Part shown: one piece after another, positions 1 to 5,602 of the stretch | How positions within the stretch are numbered: the first letter of the stretch is position 1 | Layout: each line of letters opens with the position of its first letter | Assembly: GCA_001464165.1 (NCBI GenBank) | Contig: LNEX01000290.1 | Span: forward strand, 1-10,273 | DNA from: a bacterium Ga0077546 | GTDB taxonomy: Bacteria; Cyanobacteriota; Vampirovibrionia; Obscuribacterales; Obscuribacteraceae | Direction: 5' to 3' | DNA length: 10,273 nt | Notes under the pieces: model-generated | What the model saw: the letters and a program-made list of their open reading frames with translations, nothing else | Told to the model about the DNA's origin: nothing | Databases searched by the model: none | Program-made: the position numbers and the translations under genes

Positions 1-114
1 GAATTGCTCGAAGATTTAAAAAGCAACTTCCATCGTTTGCGCCACAGCGATATTGATGAAGAGCTATTCGAAGTCGTTTCTGGTTTTGAGGCCCTAGGGT
101 CAGGAGACTTCTGA
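1..114 (+). CDS. C-terminal end of an unidentified protein (5' end outside window)
   Basis: The first reading frame is open from base 1 and closes at TGA 112-114, giving the last 37 residues of a protein that starts outside the window. The tail is hydrophilic and mixed-charge (it contains LLEDLKSNFHRLRHSDIDEE) and looks helical, with no membrane segment or recognisable motif. The next gene on the same strand begins 124 bases further on, so a shared transcript is possible but not shown. The fragment is too short to assign a family. The frame could be open by chance, although its composition is protein-like. Confidence 0.5.
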   Translation, partial: ELLEDLKSNFHRLRHSDIDEELFEVVSGFEALGSGDF

Positions 115-238
115 TTTACTATTTAGAGTGAATTTATTAGAGTTTGGGACGTGTTTTTCTTGGGAATCCTAAAGGCGGGAACATTGTACTTATTTTGATC
201 ATGAAAACTGAGACGGCAAATAGTCCTGGGGAGAGAAA

Positions 239-439
239 ATGAGTATTCTCGGTGTTGTGCATAAAGTGGGCTGGAACATGTTTTTGTTAGGTCTTTTAGG
301 CTTGGTAGTTGCTTTCGTCTTGACAATACCCCGGCCTTCTAAAATCGGTGAATCTAGCAAAGGACAGCCTGGCCTTATAGCCCTGGGATCGTTGCTGCTG
401 GTACTATTCGGAGCCTTCTTAGCTTTTTGCCTCGTTTAG
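239..439 (+). CDS. Small two-helix membrane protein, unknown function
   Basis: This encodes 66 residues. The start at ATG 239 is supported by a purine-rich ribosome binding site, GGGGAG at 228-233, five bases upstream. Two hydrophobic segments are visible at about residues 13-30 (MFLLGLLGLVVAFVLTI) and 46-66 (LIALGSLLLVLFGAFLAFCLV). They are joined by a polar, weakly basic loop (PRPSKIGESSKGQPG). The protein therefore probably lies in the cytoplasmic membrane as a helical hairpin, and the second helix runs to the C-terminus. I do not recognise a family. It sits between the partial gene at the window start and the TPR lipoprotein gene, all on the plus strand. A 7-bp inverted repeat starts two bases after its stop. 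Confidence 0.65.
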   Translation: MSILGVVHKVGWNMFLLGLLGLVVAFVLTIPRPSKIGESSKGQPGLIALGSLLLVLFGAFLAFCLV

Positions 440-441
440 TT

Positions 442-459
442 GTGAGCGTATGCGCTCAC
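442..459 (+). repeat. Short inverted repeat just after the small membrane gene
   Basis: GTGAGCG (442-448) and CGCTCAC (453-459) form a perfect 7-bp stem with the four-base loop TATG. It lies two bases after the stop of the small membrane protein gene, where a transcript end would be expected. No T-run follows, so it is not a standard intrinsic terminator. It could instead protect the mRNA 3' end or be a protein site. Confidence 0.4.
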
Positions 460-607
460 GCAGCCACGTGTATCTCACTTTATCCGCATCTGCTAGCTTA
501 GCCCTAATTCTCTGCTCTAGAGCAATGTGGAATAGTTTGCAAGTACTGGTCTTTTCCTGGGCTAGATAATAGACTGTACGCGACTGGTTGGTAGTGATAG
601 GTGAATT

Positions 608-1909
608 ATGATGGTTCAAGACTTTATCAAAAGACACCGACTCTTTCGCAGAACTCTCTGCGTATCTACTCTAAGTTTTGTGCTTTGTAGCACTGGTATC
701 GTCAGTGGTTGCAGTACTTGGCAAGAAAATGATTTCACTTCGCAGGCTCGAAGGCTTGTTGAGCAGGATAAATATAGTGATTTAATTGCACTTAGCGAGA
801 AAGAACTGAAGGCCAAACCAAATGCTCCTGAGTTGTTTGCCTATCGCGGAGTGGCTCAACTAAGGTCGGGCAAAGGCGAACTAGCCAAAGCTGACTTGAT
901 GAAAGCGATTTCCCTTGATGATAAGGTCGGTTGGTATCATCGTGAGTTGGGAAATGTTTATTCGGATCAGGGGCAGTATAGAGATGCCATTGCTTCATTT
1001 GATAAGTCTTTGCGCCTAGATTCAAGTGGGCACAATGTGTCTGGTGTTTTTGCCGGTCGGGCTTATGCCAATCTTTGTTTGTCTGAGCTTGGCAAAGCTG
1101 TGGCTGATGCTGACGAAGCGATAAAGCTTGATCCAAAGCAGAGCTATAACTATTGCACCAGAGCCGAGGCCTATTCTGCCCTTGGTGAGTTTGACAAGGG
1201 ATTTCTAGATGCTAATAAGGCAATTGAGCTTGATAGCAAATTTCCGGGTTCTTACCTGGCGCGTGCGACTTTGTATCTGGATAAGGGCGACTGCGAGCGT
1301 TCGTATACTGACGCACTCACGGTTCTTAGTCTCAATAATAAGTATTGGCGAGCTACAGAGTATCTGATTGCCATAAAACTAATTAAGGGTGACAATGTCG
1401 GTGCGCTTAAAGCTGCAGATCAGCTGATCGCTCAATTCCCTGATGCGGCTGTAGGGTACGCCGATAAAGCTTCGTGTTATTTCTGTATGGGTGACCTTGG
1501 GCAAGCTACCAAGTTGGCAGATAGGGCCTTAGCTCTTCAGCCAGACAGTCATAGAGCTTTGCAATTGCGGGCATTCGTGGCGGCGCGATTAGACGACGAG
1601 AAGAAGGCTTTTGATTTACTTGATAAAGCTGAGAAGCTTGAGCTAGGTGGATCAATCGTTGCTAAAGATCGAATCATATCGCTGCTTTTCCTCAAGAAGT
1701 ATCAAGAAGCATTAGGCTTGTGCGATGCTACCATTGCGAATGAACTAGCGGATGGTAAACAATATAAGTCAGATACCACCTACCGCCTTCGCTCAGAAGT
1801 ATATCGGAGATTGAAGTTGAACGAGCTAGCTGACGGCGATATGAAGAAGGCGCTTGCGCAAGGTTATCAGAAACGCTCAGTGCTAGAGCAGTATTTAAAA
1901 CTGCTGTGA
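608..1909 (+). CDS. TPR-repeat lipoprotein
   Basis: This encodes 433 residues. The N-terminus has a basic region (KRHRLFRR), a hydrophobic stretch and the lipobox I-V-S-G-C with Cys35, so it should be exported and lipid-anchored. From about residue 45 to the end it is built of roughly nine 34-residue TPR units. Clear ones lie near 75-108, 109-142, 146-177, 178-211 and 281-313, with the usual pattern of small residues followed by acidic or asparagine-containing turns (for example ALGEFDKGFLDANKAIELD). TPR arrays are protein-interaction scaffolds; no catalytic domain is visible, so the partner is unknown. The gene begins ATGATG. AGGTG at 599-603 is four bases from the first ATG and seven from the second, so translation may start at 611, a one-residue difference. 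It converges on the next TPR gene, 88 bases away. Confidence 0.85.
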   Translation: MMVQDFIKRHRLFRRTLCVSTLSFVLCSTGIVSGCSTWQENDFTSQARRLVEQDKYSDLIALSEKELKAKPNAPELFAYRGVAQLRSGKGELAKADLMKAISLDDKVGWYHRELGNVYSDQGQYRDAIASFDKSLRLDSSGHNVSGVFAGRAYANLCLSELGKAVADADEAIKLDPKQSYNYCTRAEAYSALGEFDKGFLDANKAIELDSKFPGSYLARATLYLDKGDCERSYTDALTVLSLNNKYWRATEYLIAIKLIKGDNVGALKAADQLIAQFPDAAVGYADKASCYFCMGDLGQATKLADRALALQPDSHRALQLRAFVAARLDDEKKAFDLLDKAEKLELGGSIVAKDRIISLLFLKKYQEALGLCDATIANELADGKQYKSDTTYRLRSEVYRRLKLNELADGDMKKALAQGYQKRSVLEQYLKLL

Positions 1910-1937
1910 TTGTGCTTCGTGGGCGTTAGAAGTTTTT

Positions 1938-1995
1938 GTGACTGCAGTTTCATTTCTAGTGCTGTAGTTTTGTTTATAGTGCTGCAGCTCTGGTT
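1938..1995. repeat. Degenerate ~20-bp tandem repeat between convergent TPR genes
   Basis: Three head-to-tail imperfect copies start at 1938, 1959 and 1979. They share a core of the type GTGCTGCAGTTTTGTTTAT; the first begins GTGACTGCAGTTTCATTTC and the third GTGCTGCAGCTCTGGTTG. The period is 20-21 bases. The array fills most of the 88-base gap between the stop codons of the two convergent TPR genes. No strong hairpin followed by a T-run was found here, so the gap has no obvious two-way intrinsic terminator. Confidence 0.4.
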
Positions 1996-1997
1996 GT

Positions 1998-3680
1998 TTA
2001 TTGTTGTAGACCAACGGCCGGGTCTTTGCTCATGGTTATGCTGGTATTGCCTTCAGTAATAGCTTGGGCGCGGGCCCGCAGCTCATCGGTTTGTTCGCGC
2101 ATACCAAGATAATAGAGAACATAGGCATACCTATCTAAGTACGGCACCAAGGCCACCGAGTCAGGTCCGCTGTTCTGCTCTGCTAGTTGCAATGCTCTTT
2201 CAAAAAGTGGTGCTGCTTCTGCATATTTCTTTTCTTGTGTGTAAATATTAGCTAGAGCAAAGGCGGCTCTTGCTTCGTTGCCGTTCTTTGAGGGGGCAGC
2301 TTTCCAGAAGTCTTGGGCCCTTAGGTAAAGGGCTTCGGCCTCAGCTAGTTTGTTTTCTTGGAGTAGACATTTACCGAGCTTATCTAAGCGCGCATAGACT
2401 TGATAATTCTCTGGTGGTTGAATGCGTTCGGTAATATCAAGAGCATCCTTTAGATTGGCCTCAGCCTCTTCGTAGTCTTTGCGAGTGAGAGCTAGTCCAC
2501 CAAGGCTGTCATAGCTGTTGGCTAGAGAAAGGTGGTGTGCCCCTAGCACAGTTGATTTGACATTTAGTGCGGCAGTGAAGAGGCGTTCAGCTAGAGACAG
2601 GTTTTCAGCGTTAGCGTCTTTGGCACTTGATTCAGTACTGTTAGCGCCATAGTTTGGTGCATTGTCTTTGCTGGCGTTTGTGGTGTTGTCGACAGAACTG
2701 CTCTTTGAGGCGTAGATGTTGCCAATTTCATCGCAAGCAATTGCCCATTCAATTAGTGGGTCGCGCATCACTGCTGACGCCTCTCCGGCCCAAGCTTGAA
2801 GCGGTTGACCGGCTTGTAGTGTCACTTTACCCTTGGCTTGGTTTCTGGCTTCATTGAGCTTGCCTTCAACAAAGGAAAGTATTTTTTCTGCTAGAGGGTT
2901 GGCTTTGGCTGCGGTTCCGTGTAGCAAGTAGAAGCGTACCATAGACGACATAGCTGGAATCAAGTGCTCGTCTTCGGCTCCGCTGGCTACTGTTTTTACT
3001 GCTAGTTCTTCTTCTAAGAGTGGCTCCGCTTCGCTGAAACGTCCGCGGATAGCAAGGAGGCGACCTAGTTCACCGGAACTCTTCGCCAGACGAAGATCGC
3101 CAGCGGGAAAATTGCGGGCTTTTTCCACAGCTTCTTTGAGTAAGCGTTCGGCGTCACCATATTCGCAATTGTATGCTGCTTTTTCACCTTTAGATTCAAG
3201 CAGATCCCAGCTATTGCTGGCGGTGCTTAGCTCTAATGTAGTTGTTTCTGCTGTTGTGTTGATTCTTCCGCTCGCTCTTTTGACGGCGTTTGTCGTTGCT
3301 GCCGTTGCTGCTGTGTTTGTTGGTACTCTATAGGGAATTTTGATGCTGCCGCCCTGAATATCTGTAGAGCTGTCAGCGCTGGTGTCGCCATTTGTGGCCA
3401 TTGTAGGCCCTTCGCCCCTGCTGCTTTCTGTTGCGATGCCAGTTGTGGTGCCGGTTGTGGTGCCGGTTGTGGTGCCGCTCATGGTGTCAGTCGTGGTGCC
3501 GCTCATGGTGTCAGTCATGGTGCCGGTCATGGCGCCGTCCGTTGCAGGAGTGCCAGGTTGAGCTGAGCATGGTGTCATCGAACACTGAGCCGTCAGCGAT
3601 AGGCTTAATGCGAATAATAGTGTTGATGCTTGACGCATTTGACTTTTAGAGAGATTGAAGTTGCTGGCGTGTCTGTTCAT
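1998..3680 (-). CDS. Secreted TPR protein (kinesin-light-chain-like repeats) with Thr-rich repeat linker
   Basis: This encodes 560 residues. A basic start and a hydrophobic core (TLLFALSLSLTAQ, about residues 20-32) form a signal peptide, with possible cleavage near Ala40 (TPCSA/QPG). Residues 51-81 are a tetrapeptide-type repeat of Met/Thr/Gly/Ser/Asp (TDTMSGTTT, then TTTG copies) encoded by 12-bp DNA repeats. A further Ala/Thr/Ser-rich stretch runs to about residue 155. The rest is TPR: units near 158-190, 196-230, 362-430 and 434-540. Their longer 42-residue spacing and pattern (LSLANSYDSLGGLALTRKDYEEAEANL-type) resemble kinesin-light-chain TPR_10/TPR_12. A second Asn/Ser-rich linker sits near 329-358. 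The ATG at 3680 is preceded only by a weak GTGAG; an internal Met15 has no better site. The role is probably an extracytoplasmic binding scaffold, partner unknown. Confidence 0.85.
   Translation of the reverse strand: MNRHASNFNLSKSQMRQASTLLFALSLSLTAQCSMTPCSAQPGTPATDGAMTGTMTDTMSGTTTDTMSGTTTGTTTGTTTGIATESSRGEGPTMATNGDTSADSSTDIQGGSIKIPYRVPTNTAATAATTNAVKRASGRINTTAETTTLELSTASNSWDLLESKGEKAAYNCEYGDAERLLKEAVEKARNFPAGDLRLAKSSGELGRLLAIRGRFSEAEPLLEEELAVKTVASGAEDEHLIPAMSSMVRFYLLHGTAAKANPLAEKILSFVEGKLNEARNQAKGKVTLQAGQPLQAWAGEASAVMRDPLIEWAIACDEIGNIYASKSSSVDNTTNASKDNAPNYGANSTESSAKDANAENLSLAERLFTAALNVKSTVLGAHHLSLANSYDSLGGLALTRKDYEEAEANLKDALDITERIQPPENYQVYARLDKLGKCLLQENKLAEAEALYLRAQDFWKAAPSKNGNEARAAFALANIYTQEKKYAEAAPLFERALQLAEQNSGPDSVALVPYLDRYAYVLYYLGMREQTDELRARAQAITEGNTSITMSKDPAVGLQQ
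3438..3530 (-). repeat. 12-bp in-frame tandem repeat (Thr/Gly/Met segment)
   Basis: On the plus strand the unit is GTGGTGCCGGTT and variants (GTGGTGCCGCTC, ATGGTGTCAGTC), repeated about eight times without gaps. Part of the array has a 24-bp higher-order period, seen in the protein as two copies of DTMSGTTT. Each unit adds four residues, so gain or loss keeps the reading frame. Confidence 0.8.
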
Positions 3681-3975
3681 AGGCTCACTAATTGGTTACT
3701 TAGCAATAATAACGTATCTGCCACCACCGCGCAAAAAGAAACTATGCTTTTGTGGGTGCTGGTAGATAGATAAGAGATGCTATTTAGTGGCTTGCCACTA
3801 GTTTAATTATCGCGAAAATTCAGTCTTGACAGTTTTGCCTTTTTTACTCGTGAATTTATTAGTTTGTTTTTTAGCCAGGTTGTCAGTGTTTTGCTGGTTT
3901 CTTCAGCCAAGCCTGCAAATGATTGATCGGCGGACCTTTCGCTCCTCGAATTGGGTTCGGCTGTTTGCTTCGTTA

Positions 3976-4009
3976 GTCGAATTTTGACCGATATCGGTCA
4001 AAATTCGAC
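3976..4009. promoter_or_regulatory. 34-bp perfect palindrome, candidate regulator binding site
   Basis: The half-site GTCGAATTTTGACCGAT (3976-3992) is followed immediately by its exact reverse complement (3993-4009), with no spacer and no mismatch over 17 positions. The flanking bases (A3975, A4010) do not pair, so the symmetry ends sharply. It lies in the control region shared by the divergent TPR gene and the short signal-peptide ORF. Its centre is about 61 bases upstream of the start site expected from the TATACT at 4042-4047, a position typical of class I activators; this is inference. No T-run follows on either strand, so it does not look like an intrinsic terminator. Alternatives are a cruciform-forming or small-RNA hairpin element, or a dispersed repeat. 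Confidence 0.6.
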
Positions 4010-4041
4010 ATCAACCATGCTGCGGCCGACGCTTTCGGCTC

Positions 4042-4047
4042 TATACT
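4042..4047 (+). promoter_or_regulatory. Candidate -10 box for the short signal-peptide ORF
   Basis: TATACT matches the bacterial -10 consensus at five of six positions and lies 27 bases before the GTG start at 4075. No good -35 hexamer is found 16-18 bases upstream. If real, the promoter may depend on an activator, and the palindrome lies upstream at a suitable distance. Confidence 0.3.
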
Positions 4048-4074
4048 CATGAAAATTTTAATGTGGGGTGTCTA

Positions 4075-4212
4075 GTGAATTCAGTATCTAATAGTCGGCT
4101 GAAGCGTCTAGTGTCGCCGCTACCCCTGAGTTTTCCCTTGGCTCTATGCTTTGCCGTATCTCTGTCCTTGACCAAAATTTCGTTGCCAGTTTTGGCGGCC
4201 CCTACAATTTAA
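4075..4212 (+). CDS. Signal-peptide-only short ORF (orphan small peptide or gene remnant)
   Basis: This encodes 45 residues from GTG 4075, with GGGGTG (4065-4070) four bases upstream as ribosome binding site. The product has a basic start (NSRLKRLV), a hydrophobic core (FPLALCFAVSLSLTKI, about residues 22-37) and a signal-peptidase-like site (PVLAA), then only a few residues (PTI) before TAA. So a complete export signal is present with almost no mature protein. The stop (4210-4212) overlaps the stop of the convergent DUF2939-like gene in the sequence TTTAAA. No plus-strand frame continues the protein beyond this point. It could be the stump of a secreted-protein gene cut by rearrangement, or a genuine small membrane peptide. 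It is too short for family assignment. Confidence 0.45.
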   Translation: MNSVSNSRLKRLVSPLPLSFPLALCFAVSLSLTKISLPVLAAPTI

Positions 4213-5414
4213 ATGCCTAGCTTTTTCAAAAAGTCTTTTGCGGCAGGATGGCTCTTGATGCGATCTGTGATGCCTCGCATATCTTTGTTGATGTTTTGAT
4301 TGTTCATGCCGTACAAAGAGTAGGCAATAAGTTCGTGCACATCGGTAAGATAATCTTGAGCGACGCTATCGAGAACAGGACGCACGTTGGCTAGTCTGGT
4401 GACGCACCATTCGGTGTCTTCTACGCCGCTGTTTGTGGCCCTAAAGTTTTTCATCATTTCGATTTCGACGATTACTTCTTGGCTGATTCTAGGGCTGTAA
4501 AAGCGCAATCCGACAAGGGCTCGTTCTGCTCCTGGCGGAGGTGTGGCACCACTGGTGGTGACTGTGATTTCGCCCAAGGGTAGTACTGATGATTCGGTGC
4601 TTGTTGTTGCTGCCGTTGACTCAGTTGTTATCGGGACTAGTTTGTAACCGGTTAAACCTTTGAAGTAGTTCTGGCTGAAGCCGTGATCTTCAAGCACGCG
4701 TCTGATCACCGCACCGCGTTGGCCGGCGGGCGCATTGATGACGCGCCCTGGTATTGTGTAGGGATGGTTGCGCACATAGGTCTGCATGCGTTGATACGCT
4801 TCGTTTTTAAGTTTGCCCACTTCGCCACCAAGTTCATGGCTGGCGACGTTGAGTAAATCGCGCACGTTACCTGTTTTTTTTGTTGTGGTGCTAGCTGCCC
4901 CTTGATTGTTCCCGGCTGCGGCAATTGGGTTTTCGGCAGACTTCGAAGCACCAGCATCGCTGTCTGAAGAAGTAGCGTTCTCTGCCACGTTCTCTGCCAC
5001 GTTCTCTGCCACGTTGTCGGCCGCGTAGGCTGGAGCTGTCAGCAAAATTGAAGTCGACTCATTGCCGTCACCGTATTGAATCGGTGCGCTGAGCGATCTG
5101 TGGATTGACTTTAGAAGTTCTTCTTTAATTTGTGTTTTGGCCATGGCTAGAGCGCCAGTGGCAACTTGCTTTTGGAAAGGCGATAAATTTGGTGTGCTTA
5201 AGGCGGGATAAACCAACACGTCTTCGAGCATATTGTCAACAGCACCATTAACGTCAACTCTTTTAGAGAATGCTTGACCATCATGGTTTTGCACGGCCAG
5301 CATTAGAGCTTGCAGAGCGTAGAGCGGCGTTGTTGTCCAGTACCAGTAGCCACCACCAGCGATGGTGGTTAGCAAGCCGACTGTTATTGCGATTGGTGCT
5401 ACTTTGATCTTCAG
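4209..5414 (-). CDS. DUF2939-like membrane-anchored or secreted protein, probable CTG start
   Basis: The N-terminal part (GGYWYWTTTPLYALQAL followed by a stretch ending RVDVNGAVDNMLEDVL) fits the DUF2939 pattern of a short membrane segment, a YxxxP motif, a helix and a conserved D-x-x-x-V-x-x-x-L region. The C-terminal part (VGLRFYSPRISQEVIVEIEM, then TEWCVTRLANV) resembles that family's last beta strands. Between them is a low-complexity insert including three AENV units. The first conventional start is TTG at 5375 (388 residues), which lacks a ribosome binding site and cuts the membrane segment. CTG at 5412-5414 has GAGGA (5421-5425) six bases upstream and adds 13 residues, giving a typical start (M)KIKVAPIAITVGLLTTIAGGG, 401 residues in all. 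An in-frame TGA lies just upstream. The family's function is unknown. The C-terminus is a hydrophilic helix ending KKLGI. Confidence 0.75.
   Translation of the reverse strand: MKIKVAPIAITVGLLTTIAGGGYWYWTTTPLYALQALMLAVQNHDGQAFSKRVDVNGAVDNMLEDVLVYPALSTPNLSPFQKQVATGALAMAKTQIKEELLKSIHRSLSAPIQYGDGNESTSILLTAPAYAADNVAENVAENVAENATSSDSDAGASKSAENPIAAAGNNQGAASTTTKKTGNVRDLLNVASHELGGEVGKLKNEAYQRMQTYVRNHPYTIPGRVINAPAGQRGAVIRRVLEDHGFSQNYFKGLTGYKLVPITTESTAATTSTESSVLPLGEITVTTSGATPPPGAERALVGLRFYSPRISQEVIVEIEMMKNFRATNSGVEDTEWCVTRLANVRPVLDSVAQDYLTDVHELIAYSLYGMNNQNINKDMRGITDRIKSHPAAKDFLKKLGI
4977..5024 (-). repeat. 12-bp in-frame tandem repeat (AENV linker)
   Basis: GTTCTCTGCCAC on the plus strand is repeated three times exactly (4977-5012) and is followed by a diverged fourth copy (GTTGTCGGCCGC). 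In the DUF2939-like protein it encodes N-V-A-E-N-V-A-E-N-V-A-E-N. The exact identity of three copies suggests recent duplication. Confidence 0.85.
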
Positions 5415-5446
5415 ACTGTATCCTCAGATTAGCAGCTTCAAAAAAA

Positions 5447-5519
5447 TACGCCCGGTTGGATTCGAACCAACGACCTCCCGCTTAGAAGGCGGGAGCTCTA
5501 TCCGCTGAGCTACGGACGC
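5447..5519 (-). tRNA. tRNA-Arg, anticodon UCU
   Basis: On the minus strand 73 bases fold into a complete cloverleaf: acceptor GCGTCCG with CGGGCGT, D stem GCTC/GAGC, anticodon stem CCCGC/GCGGG around loop CTTCTAA (anticodon TCT, reading AGA), variable loop AGGTC, and T arm GTTGG-TTCGAAT-CCAAC. The discriminator is A, and the CCA end is not encoded. The acceptor contains G1-U72 and U4-G69 wobble pairs. Seven T bases follow directly (5440-5446), which may help end transcription after the GC-rich 3' half. It lies between two minus-strand protein genes and could share a transcript with the upstream DUF429 gene, 83 bases away. Confidence 0.95.
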
Positions 5520-5527
5520 ATATGCTC

Positions 5528-5554
5528 GCATTTGCCAGCCTTCATAGCAAATGC
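5528..5554. repeat. Inverted repeat between DUF429 gene and tRNA-Arg
   Basis: GCATTTGC (5528-5535) and GCAAATGC (5547-5554) form an 8-bp stem with an 11-base loop, just upstream of the tRNA and downstream of the DUF429 stop on the minus strand. No T-run follows. It may be a processing or mRNA-end element; the function is not evident. Confidence 0.3.
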
Positions 5555-5602
5555 ATAAACCAAACATTAGTCTGGAGCAAACATTATAACCTACGCCATA
5601 AC

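Larger units (their letters stand above)
3681..4074. other. Long non-coding gap between divergent genes
   Basis: No convincing gene was found on either strand. Contents seen: a small inverted repeat TAGTGGC-TT-GCCACTA at 3785-3800, a TTGACA hexamer at 3826-3831 without a well-spaced -10, the 34-bp palindrome at 3976-4009, and a TATACT hexamer at 4042-4047. The heptamer TTCGGCT occurs on both sides of the palindrome (3956-3962 and 4034-4040). The gap lies upstream of both the minus-strand TPR gene and the plus-strand short ORF, so it should carry their promoters. Confidence 0.5.

Noticed and set aside
201..242. 13-codon ORF whose TGA overlaps the ATG of the small membrane gene (ATGA)
   Set aside because: It has no ribosome binding site and is too short to separate from chance; the purine-rich site inside it serves the downstream gene.
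419..637. Minus-strand ORF of 72 codons with GTG start covering the gap before the TPR lipoprotein gene
   Set aside because: It overlaps the ends of two better-supported genes, has no ribosome binding site, and shows no recognisable domain. Its charged C-terminal part looks protein-like, so it is not fully excluded.
792..1136. Minus-strand ORF of 114 codons opposite the TPR lipoprotein gene
   Set aside because: It is the antisense of well-formed TPR repeats, with Gln/His/Pro-rich composition typical of a shadow frame.
3438..3530. Possible CRISPR-like direct repeats
   Set aside because: The units are 12 bp, contiguous, without spacers, and lie in frame inside a coding region.
3976..4009. The palindrome as an intrinsic terminator
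   Set aside because: No T-run follows on either strand, and it lies upstream, not downstream, of the flanking gene starts.
4049..4075. 8-codon leader ORF (MKILMWGV) ending in TAG that overlaps the GTG start of the short signal-peptide ORF
   Set aside because: If the TATACT at 4042-4047 is the -10 box, transcription would start after this ATG, so it would not be translated; no ribosome binding site is visible.
5447..5519. tRNA gene as an integration site for a mobile element
   Set aside because: No integrase gene and no repeated copy of the tRNA 3' end was seen in the window.
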